From the NCBI GenBank assembly GCA_008931825.1, contig QXVZ01009335.1, positions 1 through 64,000 of the forward strand: 64,000 nt of DNA. Direction: 5' to 3'. The notes beneath the pieces are model-generated. The model ran no database searches. It saw only the letters and a program-made list of their open reading frames with translations, and was not told the origin of the DNA. Origin of the DNA: Phallusia fumigata. Lineage: Eukaryota > Chordata > Ascidiacea > Phlebobranchia > Ascidiidae. This document shows, piece after piece, positions 10,510-26,600 of the stretch; the first letter of the stretch is position 1; each line of letters opens with the position of its first letter. A program made the position numbers and the translations under genes.

Positions 10510-13500
10510 CTCTAAACGATGCAAAAGGATGTTTTGCAGCAGCAAAAGCTGAAAACTCCAAATATTTTGGAATCCGTTCAAGCCAGTGTTATATACAACT
10601 GGAGTCCCTTTACAGGTATAATCAGCAGTGTTTTGTGTTGTTTAAAATTGTTGAAAAACTATTCGATCAATTACAGTTTTACTGTAACCCAGTCGTTTTA
10701 TCCAGGAACGTGCATTCTACAAATCAGCCATCCGTTTCGTGTGGTTCAAATTTTGATGGAAGTCCTCCGATTGAAACTTATGAAAATCTGGAATATAGTA
10801 AATACTTGTAGCAATAAGGCAGCAATTTTATATACAGGCTATAATTTAATTTATCATCTTAATTCTCCTGTTTCCTGTTACTGATTTATGCTAAAATTAT
10901 TTTTTTACAACGCCGCTTGTGTTGGCGTAAGACCATTTTGGTTTTAACACGTTTTGTATTTTTTAGCAACACCAGTGCAACGACAACAAATTGTAGGTAT
11001 GTAATACTTTGGAAATCGTATTATGTTTTCATTACACAGTAATTCATTTTACACAACTTGAAAACATATTTGTCTAGTTACGGTTGGTGCAACAAACTAT
11101 CTGATATTGAACGAAACTGCACCAAACTTCATGCTCGCTCTTCAACTTTGTACTTCACTTAACAAAAGTTTAGCCGAGATAAAAACTCGCCTCCAGATAC
11201 AAAAGGTAAACCGTGCCATTCGAAGAAACTACGCTAATTGGACCGAAGACAAATTCTGGCTTAATATGGACAAAGCAAGTAAGTGATTGGGCGAAGATTG
11301 TTACAGTTTTGAATCGGTATGTGAGAAAACACTTAATTTTGCTCTTTTCGTTGCATTAAACATTGTGTAGCATACTTTCATCAAACATTGTGCACCGTTT
11401 TTATTCAAACAAATAGTTAAGTTATTGGCGCGAAAAAGTAAAAAACAAATCACCAGGATATAGAACTGCAAAATAAATGTGACTAAAACGTTTTACGGTT
11501 TTAAATTCAGGCAATCCGGACGCATACACGTGGGTAGATTCACAGAACACTGTGGCACTAACAGGACGAAAACAAAACTGGGCGAAGGGAAACCCAGTAG
11601 CTGATCTTACCAAAGAATGTGCCGTTATGTCTGGAAGTCAAAATTTGCAGTGGATAGTCGAAAGTTGTGTGTCGTACAAAATTTTCCCAATATGCCAAGA
11701 ATCAGGTAACAAATATCTATGTTTTTTTAATACGCGGCAATCAATTTTAATACTCATGGATGTTGAGATAGTAACGTGGTTGAAAACACGTTTATGTTTA
11801 TGTGTTTATCCCAGTCCCAGGGTCCAATAACATCACCAATGATGCGGATGTAAGTTCATTGCCTGCAGGAAATACTAACGACAGCATCGGCAATGAATCC
11901 CAAACAACAGCTGGTGGCAGTTGTGAAGCAGGATACCAGATATCTGACTTAGGAAAATGCATTGGTACGTATTAAACTTATACGGTAACTACTGATTTTT
12001 ATCACGAATTTTGTTTACATGTATTTTTACGGTAATCCAAAACACATTTCTGTTACATTTTGGTTTGAAAAATATATACGGTAACTTGCATATACAAATA
12101 GATGTGGATGAATGTACAAAAAAGCCGTGCGGTCTTGGATGGTGCACCAATTCCTTAGGTTCATATTCGTGTCAATGCTCATCTGGAACTCAATTAAGTC
12201 CCTCAAAGTAAGTAACAATTGATAAATAGAATGATCAGGAACTTCGGCCTGACCAAAATAGCCAAACACGGTAATATTATTACCAATAAAAAACAGTGAG
12301 ACGCAAATAAGTATATTGCCATGTCAACTACTAAAGTGGTTTGTAGTCATTGAGGGATAGTGCGAATGTGGGCGGTTCTATATGGTCTTGACGTTAAAAA
12401 CCAATGAATTCCAGCCACGTTGCAAGCAAGTCACATTTTAATACCATATCTACGCTATTTTTCGTTTCTTTTCCACACAGAAACACTTGCGAAGACATTA
12501 ACGAGTGTTTAAATGCAACCATGTGCATTGGTGGACGCTGTATCAATCATGACCGAACTTACGCCTGTTTGTGCGAAAAGGGGTATCATTTCGATGTTGC
12601 AACAAGAACATGTGTAGGTAAGCGGAATTAGCATAAGCCGCAGCAGAACGCTCTTGCAGTTTCGTTACAATTTATCAGAACCGCAGAAAATTTATAATTA
12701 CCAAATGATTTCGGTAAAAGTTACTGCATAGGTGTTGTTTTTCAGACATTGATGAATGCAGAACCAACCACAACTTATGCCATTTGAATGCAAATTGTAT
12801 CAACATGATTGGACACTACAAATGTGAATGTAAAAGGTATTTTGTAGGCGACGGATTGAACCACTGCAGAAGTACGTGCCGCATCTTTGTTTCTGTTTGT
12901 TCTAAAGTTTGACATTTCTAAAGTTTAACTTTTTTAATTTAGTTTCCGCGAATGCTACGTCAAGTTTTCATATCACTTGTGACTCGAGTTTGATGCAAGT
13001 TGCTGTGGACGAGTGGGTTATTAAAAATTACGGTCCAATGACACTGTTGGACACCAGTTGCGGTGGAACTGAAAATAATAACAACGGCAACCGAACGTGG
13101 GTTTACTCGATAAGAAACGATTTGAGCAATTGCAAAAACAGGATGAAGGTGAGTTAACCTATCACGCGATATCCGTTATTTATGCACATCTTGGTAAAAA
13201 CAAGACGTACTTTGGGATGTGCGTAACTATAGGGGAACTTGCTGCAGTGAAACAGGGGTCAACATCCGTTTTGTACAGGATCATCCATTACTTAATAGAT
13301 TGTAGCAGGCTCTCACATTATCCCGAAAACGAGAATCATTCGCGAACGGCCTCCCCCCAAAAACGCGGTCTAATAGCTGCTCAAAATTTTCTCAGTAATT
13401 AAACAAGGTGACAAACTAGAAGCTTGCATACATGGTGGGAGTCACAAAATTGTAATTAATCCCCTGTCGAGTAATGAGTAATTGCCCACAGTACCTATAC

Positions 13501-15732
13501 CATGTCCTACTAGGGTGGCATATTCTGCAATACTTAGAAATAAGCTGTAATCGGGACTTGTTTTTGCTTTATAGATGGTAAAATACCTTTACATTGCAAT
13601 ATTTTTTTAAACGAACATAATTGCCATAGTTGCATTTGCAGCCAAAATTATTTATTTGTTAACGCTATTTGTTGAATGCAAGCATTGAAAGTTAAATCTT
13701 AAGAGAGTATTTGGACTTAAATGCTTCGCCACATTCCAGACTTTTCTATACTTAGTATTATCGTGTTGATGTTAAAACCAACATAAAATCGATCGTTGAT
13801 TCTATTTATCCACAAAGATCCAGAATTCCACCCACAACTTTTTGTAATTCCAGAACAATGGAACACATTTCGTGTACTCCAATGTACTGAATAACAACAA
13901 GTCAGTAATTGCCAACACTTATGCATCTGGACATCTTTTCTCCGCTACTTGGAGCTGTGCGTTTCCCACGAAAAATATTCAATTTTCACTTGATACTTGG
14001 GTTGATAACAAGTAAGTTCATGTCAATTGACTTTGTCAGGGTTCTAATATTTTTATGAATTTCAGGGGTACAGGCTTTATCGATTTTCAACTAGGTGAGC
14101 CGGACCAGCATGGTGTATATCCGGGATCTGTTAACCACCTGGTGCAATTAAAGAGGGGCGGCATAATAGCCCAAACCGTATCACCGGGTGGCGAATTTGT
14201 AACCGATGTCGATGGTTACATTGTTCCCCGAACCGACGCAGGTGGCAACATCGTCATGGGACCGAACGGGGGAAGATTTGTTCCTGTCACAGATGCGAAT
14301 GGCCTGACCGTTACAAATGCACAAGGAAGTATTAAAGCGGCTACCGGCGCTGACGGTGCAATAAAAAAGCAAATGTCCCCAACTTTGCCCCCGAATTCCT
14401 TTGGGTACGGAGGCGTAAAACCACCAGGGGTGCAGGAACAAAATAATTTAGATGTTATTACGGGCTCCGACGTTCCTGGTGATCCAATCGTAGTTTTGCC
14501 AAACGGCACAGTATTGGTTCCTGGACACAATCTGTCGCAACCCTTGTCTAATTTCCTTCCAAACGCCAACGCAAGACCCGAAGGAGGTGTTTACGTTGTC
14601 AATGCCCAGTAAGTCGTTGTACTGTCTTTTTAAAACTCACGGTTTCAAATACGAAACTCACGGAATATTTAATTATCCGTGTTATCATCAGGAGACATGT
14701 TTTAAACCAACTTAACGGCACTGGAGTTTATGACATCAAAATGCTGCCATTTACCGACAACACGTTTAATCATTTGCAAAAAAAGTCGGTGTTTACAACA
14801 AAAGATACATTGTACTTGCGGGTATGTAGATGGAAAACCACACTTTTATTTAAACACTGCCTGGAGTTAACAATCATTTAAATATGCCGCACATAGATAT
14901 CACTGTTGACAAAAGACAAGAGAATGACTGTAATAGCACAAAGATGTTGGGGTACAGCTCAACCACAACCGCAAAGCAAGCCAAACCTTCAGTTAATAAA
15001 CAGCGGGTAAGTTTGATTGTAAAAGGGATTCTTTTCAGAGATGTTGATTATATACCTAAATTGTTTGTCTACAGGTGTCCTCAGCAACATATATTGCAAA
15101 ATTCTATAAAAGTGTTTAGGAATGGAATAGCCCGAACAGCTGATTTTAAAACTCAAGTTTTTAAGTTTGACAACTACAATGCTACTTATATTCATTGCTC
15201 AGTGGATATTTGTGATCGAACGAAACAGATTTGCGAACCTGTAAGTGTGTATAAGACCTTGTTAGAATTGAAGCTGATGCTATTGCGGTTGTCTCATTTT
15301 TAGGTAGTCAGAGTGTTTCGAGGTGTTTCAGTTAATGCAAAATTTTCCTTTCAGATTTGCAATGAAACTTTGCAAAGGAAAAGGCGTAGTATCGACATTG
15401 TAAAAACTATTACAACTAATCGGACACTTGGTCCATTTTACGTCGTGGGCGAGGATGAAGGTAAGCAAAAAACCTGAAATACAGAACCGGCAAGTAAAAA
15501 GTCGTTCATTCTTAAGCACACTAATGTAGCTAAACGGCTTGTATTTCATCCTGGTTTCTGTTTTTCAGACCTGTTCGGCGTGACGCAACAGCCAGGAGGA
15601 ATTGTAATTTCCCTTGTTTCTGCCCTCCTAGTTTTACTCTGCTTGGTGTTCTTGGTTTGCTGCATCGCATGTTGTTGTCGAAGAAGACGGAGGCGCAGAA
15701 ATCGCAGAAAGCAACAGCCAGTCGACATTTAG
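10510..15732 (+). CDS. CTLD-EGF-ZP domain membrane protein (5' partial)
   Basis: Exons: <10510-10797, 10967-10996, 11078-11278, 11511-11705, 11815-11964, 12102-12207, 12481-12617, 12746-12871, 12943-13148, 13854-14011, 14066-14608, 14692-14821, 14897-15006, 15075-15240, 15355-15460, 15569-15732. All phases fit, giving 937 residues. Order: a Cys-rich start with a weak WSC-like look (YFGIRSSQCYI); a C-type-lectin-like domain (11078-11705, ending WIVESC and FPICQ); three EGF domains, each with a calcium-binding opening (DVDEC, DINEC, DIDEC); ZP-N (12943-14011 and the start of the next exon); a long insert; ZP-C (exon 14897 reads RCWGTAQPQP in a frame different from the longest open frame there); a furin-type site RKRRS after ZP-C; a transmembrane helix; and an Arg-rich tail. 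ZP proteins polymerise after this cleavage into egg coats or apical matrices, so an egg-coat or epithelial role is plausible but inferred. The WSC reading and exon 1 limits are uncertain. Confidence 0.87.
13149..13853. other. 705-bp intron of the ZP gene
   Basis: Bounded by AAG|GTGAGT and an acceptor at 13851-13853. The frames inside it resemble no family, and both flanking exons join in phase 0, so no exon is missing. Confidence 0.6.
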
Positions 15733-15817
15733 TCTTTTGTGTGTGCTCCGTTACTTTCTCAGGTTTTTGTACATAGTCTACTACTGTTTTTCGTCATGAA
15801 TCATAGGTTACAAACGA

Positions 15818-15823
15818 AATAAA
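15818..15823 (+). terminator. Poly(A) signal AATAAA of the ZP gene
   Basis: AATAAA lies 86 bp after the TAG at 15730-15732, the first canonical hexamer downstream, and is suitable for a short 3' untranslated region. Confidence 0.65.
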
Positions 15824-15839
15824 TGCACATACAGAAACA

Positions 15840-17213
15840 GAAGAAAAACGGTTTTAAAAAAACTCACAACAGGTCATTTTTACGGTTTCACCAATGACGA
15901 TAATTATGGTTGCATCAGTGACAAAAGCACAGTAAGCTTTCTTAATACGCCTTTACCATAGGGGTGTGCAACCTTAATTAATGGAGAGTCAAATACAATA
16001 AACCGGATTAGACCGCGGGCACGCCTCCATTTAAAATGGGTTGAATTTGTTTCACTGCATATTTGAAACGCCAATACTCTAAAAAAAGAACCATCAACTA
16101 CATAGAAACAAAGATTGAAGATCGTAGGTAAAGCCTTGTTCGCTGAACGATCCTAACGACATTGATACACGGATAATAAATTACATTCCGGTCAGTTGCG
16201 AATGCATAAGTCTGCAACACACACGTGGTAACAATATGGGTCTCTTTCAGAAAGGGAAACCATGATTAGTATGAAAGGCGTGACACAGCCTAACTTACTG
16301 TCTTTCACCTCAATCGTTTTATTATGTATAGGATGCGAAAACTTTAACCCTGTTTGCTTGCAACCAACAGACTAAACAGATTTGGCTGGTAAAATAGGAA
16401 ATACGATTTATGATTCAGAAAACATACAAATCTATTTGCAGTCTTTGGTACAAACTCACTGGCCCAAAATGGTAAAAGTGACATATTTTATTTTAAACAT
16501 TATGGCAACAGCTTATGTAATTTTCAGTGCTAATACAGTATTAATAAAACACAGAACAGCATGGTACTTTTGTGACACCTACACACTTGAAATGTTTAAA
16601 ACAAAAGATGTTGCTTTTTTCGGCCAATCATCTTTATTCCTATACAATATGATATTTTTACATTCAAAGGTATTCTAATTTTTTTCATACAGGGTAAGGT
16701 ATTCATTGTTAATTGATTAGGGCACAGGCTAGAACAGTGTTTCTTAATCTTTTTTTTATATGGCCCAGATAACTTTTTTTTCAAAAAAGGCCAACAGTCT
16801 CACAGCATAGCAAGCTTTCCTTATTTTAAGTTTTGTTGTGACACAAACAAGCATTGTTTTAAAGCTAAATGTTAGATATGTCAAATTTTTATAGAGTACT
16901 AGGAAACTTTGGAAACTGCTCTATGGCCCAATGGATAAAAAATGCTATGCTAGAACAAAGTCAGCACCAATAGGCAAAAAAAGAATTTAAAACATGCGAT
17001 GTAAAAAGTGCAAGAAACATGAAAATATCAAAAGATTTGCGCAGTCAAAGAACTAGGAGAGTACAAAAAATATCAACTAGTGAAAAAAGACATAGTGCAT
17101 AATTTTAGTAGAAACCAATAAATCAAAAAACAACAATAAAAAAGGTTAATTTTCACAATAAATGTGTTTGTACAACATCATATGCTCTAGACTTTAAAGC
17201 CTTAAAACACTAA
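15840..17213. other. Intergenic between ZP gene and rhomboid gene
   Basis: The two genes converge here. No exon is recognisable. A hAT-like terminal sequence starts at 16735. The rest is AT-rich and includes the rhomboid 3' untranslated region near its right end. Confidence 0.5.
16735..16800 (+). mobile_element. hAT-like transposon terminus, fragment
   Basis: CAGTGTTTCTTAATCTTTTT has the CAGTG.TT start typical of hAT terminal inverted repeats, followed by ATGGCCCAGATAA. I did not find the matching inverted end, so limits and completeness are unknown. Confidence 0.35.
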
Positions 17214-19355
17214 CTATACTGTTCCAACAGGAGACAAAAACAGATTCCATAACACAGCAAAAGAGCAGGCAACAATATATGAAATAAAACATACCCACCA
17301 TTTAGGATCACTAATTAAACTTTTATTAAAGTTACTAAACACAACATATCCAATTGTTATTCCTGCAAGACCTCCAGCGAAATGAGCAGCTAGTGAAACT
17401 TGAGGAGTGTCATCAGTCATAACTACAATTCTCCGGTACAGTGAGAAACCAATGTCAACAAGAGCTAAAACAGTCATAAAATGCAAATTAAACTTCAAAA
17501 TCAAATAAAAAAGACAAACCAATGTAAGCAAGTAAGATATACTAACCGATTGCAACAATAAGCAAGAGATGCAGAGCATTAAATGCCAACTTTGACCAAT
17601 TCTAAAAAAAACATAATTACAATGCAAGGCTTTTAGCTTCTTGTAAACAGCACACCTACCATTATAACATTCGCCAAATATCCTCCTAGTAATGCATACA
17701 CACCCCCTGATGCACCAACCAAAAAGACAAAAGGATCAAATATTGAGCTTGCAAGCGAACCTGAATTTTATTATTTTTAAGAAAGTCAGTAAACCTGGAT
17801 TTTGTACCAGTTATTTCTATATTTTTTTAGTAATATTGTAAAAACAACCTGAGAAGCTGAGTAAGCAGAACATATACCTGCCAAAACACCACTCATGTAA
17901 ACGATGCCCACTCGGAGACTTTTGTGCACCATCTCCAGCATAACTCCAACCATCAGTTGCAAGACGACATTTCCCATAATATGTTCAATTCTTTGCAACA
18001 AATGTCAACAATGTTATTTTTACCCAAAATGTTAACACGTAGCTTCAAGCAACTGTAATGTACAAAAAAATATCATTTTCATAATTAGTACAGGGTGTTT
18101 TAATAAAGACAGGCAAACAAAAACATCAAATACCACAAATCATACTTGCTGCAAACAACTATTACAACAACACACTAAACAGATCTTTATCAAGGTCCTA
18201 CCCAGCATGTAGAAACATGTATGAGACAAATCTCCAAACTTCCTCACGCTTCCATGGATCATAAATTAAGGGTGACTTTGTCAGTCCTGAACTGATGGTG
18301 ATCCACTGTTTGTATTCTGCTTTGACGCCATAATAAATAAATACGATAAGCTGCAAAAGATGATATTTTTTCTATTTTAGTGAATGTTTTGACATTTTAA
18401 GTTAAGCATGCCAATTATAGAAGTTTGCAAAAAGCAAGATGATTAAATATTAGTGTTTTAACAAATGCCAGCTTATATATATTTGTCAAAGATATAAATT
18501 AAAGTAATATTTAATTCTTGCAAAAATATCAATAGCTATAAGAAGGTGGCCAGAAATGTTTAACATAGAATATTCTACAATTTGAATTAATGCAGATTTG
18601 TATCCAAATTTGCATTCTACCAAAATAAATATATGACATGGATTTAGCTTTCTGGATTTGAAACAATTACTCTAAAATAGCCAGCTATTCTACTTCGAAC
18701 ATCCCTAGTAGTGCTTCGGTTCCAGCATCAAGTAAACAATTTCTTTGAATTATTTCAGATCCACTTCTAAAACTTTGTTTATCATTTAACAAAAAAACAT
18801 TACCTCAGCTAATGATATAGTCAGTATAAACAATGGTGGTGGATTACAGTTGTACTGTTTTAAGTACAAGAGCTTGTCTTCATCAGTAGTTAATACAAAA
18901 TCAGCCAAACGTCTGTTAAACTTTGAACCACATCCAATATGCTTTGAGAAGTTTCCTGCCAATAAAATAAGATAACAATTACCAAAATATAAATATATTT
19001 GTTAAACGCACCTACTTACTGATACACTGGTGGTATGAGAGTGTGTGTAAATAAAGGGAAATAAGGTCTTTCATAAACTTTAAATGCAAGAACCAATTTA
19101 TGAAACTTAGTTTAAGGAACTGTTGTTAGAACAACACTAAGAATAAAAAGCATGTTTTTTAAGACACAAATTAACCTTTTAATACATTGTATGAAAGTAT
19201 TTTGTTTAGATAGTTTTGAAATTTGACAAACTAACCAACTTTTCATCCTGGTACTCACCATCAATTTCTGTTTGGTTACTGATTACCGCAGGCTGCAGTT
19301 CAGCATCAGTGGTATTTTCATTGATTAAATCATTCTCATTACCAGTGTCACACAT
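17214..19355 (-). CDS. RHBDL: Rhomboid-family intramembrane serine protease
   Basis: Seven exons (reverse strand): 19355-19259, 18955-18804, 18350-18202, 17990-17878, 17760-17660, 17601-17547, 17464-17214. They join in phase to 305 residues, close to the length of vertebrate RHBDL2. Rhomboids cut single-span membrane proteins such as EGF-type ligands within the bilayer. Catalytic serine: GASGG in exon 5, Ser about 188. Catalytic histidine: AAHFAGG in exon 7, His about 250. The TM2 signature EHIMGN, which helps form the oxyanion hole, is in exon 4. Other family features are the first transmembrane helix ([11 protein letters not shown] into LIVFIYYG) and [10 protein letters not shown] before TM2. 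The 32-residue N terminus is acidic and lacks a signal peptide. Exon 6 ([19 protein letters not shown]) lies in a frame other than the longest open frame. RHBDL1/2/3 cannot be separated here. Confidence 0.92.
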
Positions 19356-23374
<4,019 letters not shown>

Positions 23375-23645
23375 AGTAAAGTTTTTTATTTCAGTTTCAT
23401 TACTGTTTTGCAAGGTTTGATAAATTTGAAATAACTAAAGTTTCATTAGGATGAATATACTGGCCCCAAAAACAGGTTATTTTCTTTTTTACACAAAACA
23501 TCAATGCCATTTGGAATGAAATATACTTTCTCTGTCATTAGTATTTTTGAACACAAGTGTAGATACCACACAATTGTACTGAACCAAGTGTTTTGTTCAG
23601 TAGGTATGCAGTGGGTGCTTTACTAACACTTTTTAGTGGTCAGGT
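23375..23645. other. Short DDX41 to AF10 spacer without AATAAA
   Basis: Only 271 bp separate the DDX41 stop from the AF10/AF17 ATG. There is no AATAAA. A pyrimidine-containing acceptor, TTTTTAGTGGTCAG, ends at 23643, two bases before the second gene's ATG, and an in-frame TAG lies at 23634-23636. This fits a spliced-leader acceptor, though a cis acceptor is also possible. Confidence 0.5.
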
Positions 23646-26600
23646 ATGGAAAAACCAATGCTGGGTGGTTGTTGTGTATGTTTGGATGAAAGGGGTTGGG
23701 CTGAAAACCCATTGGTTTATTGTGATGGACAACTCTGTACCATTGCTGTGCATCAAGGTTTTTAATTTTTTACAATGTCAAAATTAAATTATCCAACATC
23801 CTCAGAGATATTTTGTTTTTTAGCCTGTTATGGAATTGTTGATGTACCTTCAGGTCCATGGTTCTGCAGAAAATGTGAGCTAAGCGAACAAAAGGAAAAG
23901 AATGTAAGTGGTTTGCAGGTAAAAATGATGACAAGTATGTATTATTATTTTTTACGCATCTCTGAACCTTTGCAATGAAGTACTTTTTTGTAAGTTTGTA
24001 AATGTTAAAATTATTCATACATTGTGTGGAGTAACTTTTGCCTTTATTCAATGATTACAATTTTACACTTCAAGTCAAAATTATATTGTAAACAGTATAT
24101 TTTTGCTTTCTGTAATAAACATATATGATGGTAACTTGCAATATTCGACATAACACTTCTGTAAATGGAATTTGTATTTAGACTTGTGATCTCTGTCCAC
24201 ATCAAGATGGGGCTTTAAAAAAAACAGACTCAGGGGGTAGGAACTATTGTTGTAAAAATGAAAAAACACAACATAACATTGTAACTTGTTTTAGGGTGGG
24301 CACATGTGGTTTGTGCATTATACATACCAGAAATCGAGTTTGGAAATGTAAGTACTATGGAACCAATTGTACTGTCCAAAATTCCACAGGAGAGGTTTGA
24401 CAAGGTAGGATTTTAAAGAGTAATTCTGTTTTTGTTGTGTTAATTGTTACATTTTTTGATAGGATTGTTATATTTGTGCCGAAAAGAATAGCACCAAAAA
24501 ATCAAGAGGTGCTTGTATGGACTGTGCTAAGGGGGGTTGCAAATTAAGTTTTCATGTTACATGGTAAGTTTGGTTGTTTATTTTTTATGAACACAAATAA
24601 AAACTCTGATACAGTAAAATCTTTTTTAGAAGTAAAATTTTTGGTTCTTTTTTTTCTAATGCTTGTTTGTTATTTTTTTTGTCTAGAAAGATGTCATTAT
24701 TTATCAAATTTTCACACATTGTAGATAGATATATAATCAAATGCACTGATATTGTTTTTCCTTTGTTGCCCGATATCCCCGAAGATTTTGGAAGAATGTT
24801 CACTGTGCAAAATGTATTTACACATATTGTATAATGTTTGCTTACTTTGTTTCTGTCCAAAGCCAGTTTGTTCCCTCCATTTGGTAAAAAAGTCATTAAA
24901 TTTGCATATATAGTAGAAAGGTTATTAAAGTTGTATTGTACACTACAACTTTTGGCCCCACACCCCTAAGCTGCCGAAACAGAAAATTTGAAACAAAAAT
25001 ATTTACTACAGTAAGTCACCCAGAAGTTTCATATTTTGATAGTTGGTATGATGCAAAGATGTTTGCATTGTTTACATTTTGTAGCATGCTTCATTTTTTG
25101 TTTTGGCTACTGCAAAAAGATGCAAGAAAACTCCTGCTTTCAGTTTTATGGGACTATGTTGTGTCTTCTAAATCTTTTGTTGCTAAAATTAGGTCTTCTG
25201 TTAAAAACTAAATAGACAATACTCTCAGTGAATGTGACTGGGAAGAAATTTAACAATATGTTCTCAGTAATAATGATCATCTAACTTTACCAGTGCTCAA
25301 ATTTCTGGTCTTTTATGTGAGGAAGCAGGCAGTAGCAACACCACTAAATACTGTGGATATTGTGCTCAACATTTGTCGAAAGGGAAAAAAACAAATTCTT
25401 TTAAAAGCTTAACATGTTCAAAAGTAAGTACATTCTTACACACTCAGTTGAATTTCTATTTAAGTATTGGGTAAAGCTAAGTGTGGTAATTTTAGGTTTA
25501 CAAGTTGTCATCGTCATCTGAGGAACCTTCACCTGTAAAAGGATTGCAGAGGTGACCTTATTTCATAATTATTTCACTTTATCTTCTAAACTGAAACCAT
25601 CTGGTGTACAACCGTTTTAAAAACAGCTTTTTGGTATGTTAATGAACATGTTTTAAGTGTACTGATTAGTTATAATATACGGTTTAAATTAGCATAATAT
25701 TTTGTGATATTTTAAAAATAGTTCCTTGTTACTATGGTGAGAATAAAACATTATTTTCAAGATTTCTGAATAAAAATTGTATTTGCCATAAATTCTGACT
25801 ATTGTTAACATGAATAACTACAAGTGTGATAAAATACAACCCATGAAATCGTAATAATGCATTTTTTGTAGTGAATTATTACAAGGCAACACAGAACCAC
25901 CTAAAGAAGATGAAATATCAATGGTTGGTTTGAAAGTGTTGCAAAAATTTGTGTTCAGCTAAATATTTTTCTACAAGCAGGTTGTGACATCTATTACAAC
26001 CCCCACCAGTATTGTCACTACCACTGAATGTGAAACCAAAACAGTAGATACAAGTCATGCAGAAATAGATGTTACATCTACACATCCTTTATCAACACTT
26101 GCCGAAGCTGCTTCATGTGCTATTGAGCGGGAAAAGGAGATTAGAAAAAGCATCGGTAATAGAGAACAATACCATATGATGTCAAGTTGTCTATTATTTG
26201 GTAAGGTTTGTTTTTAGAGAGTTCACAAGACAAGCAAGCAGCGAAGAAAAAACGACCACCACCAAACAAAGTAGAAGATTCTAAAAAGGTGAAGAGGAAG
26301 ATGAAAAAACAAGGTAGCTGCAGCTGGCAAAAGCAAATTGTATTTATGGGTTTCCTTCCTAAAGGGAACACATTGTTTTATTTGTTTTAATTTATTTTTT
26401 TCTCCCCCTACCCACCCAAGCTTGTCTATGCATGTTTGGCAGATTTGTATAAAACGGTTACAGGTGGTAAGTTTGCTCATGATGGTGTGTCATCTATTTT
26501 GATTGACCCCACAGTCCAAGTGGTTATCCCACCATCCCCCAAAAGGGTAAAATATTTCCCTGCATCTTGTCCATGTACTTTTGGCATGAATTGTTTGAAG

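Noticed and set aside
14884-15303. 139-codon forward frame over ZP-C exons
   Set aside because: The true ZP-C exon 14897-15006 is in another frame (RCWG, QPQPQ follow). Only the part after 15075 in this frame is coding, through a spliced exon.
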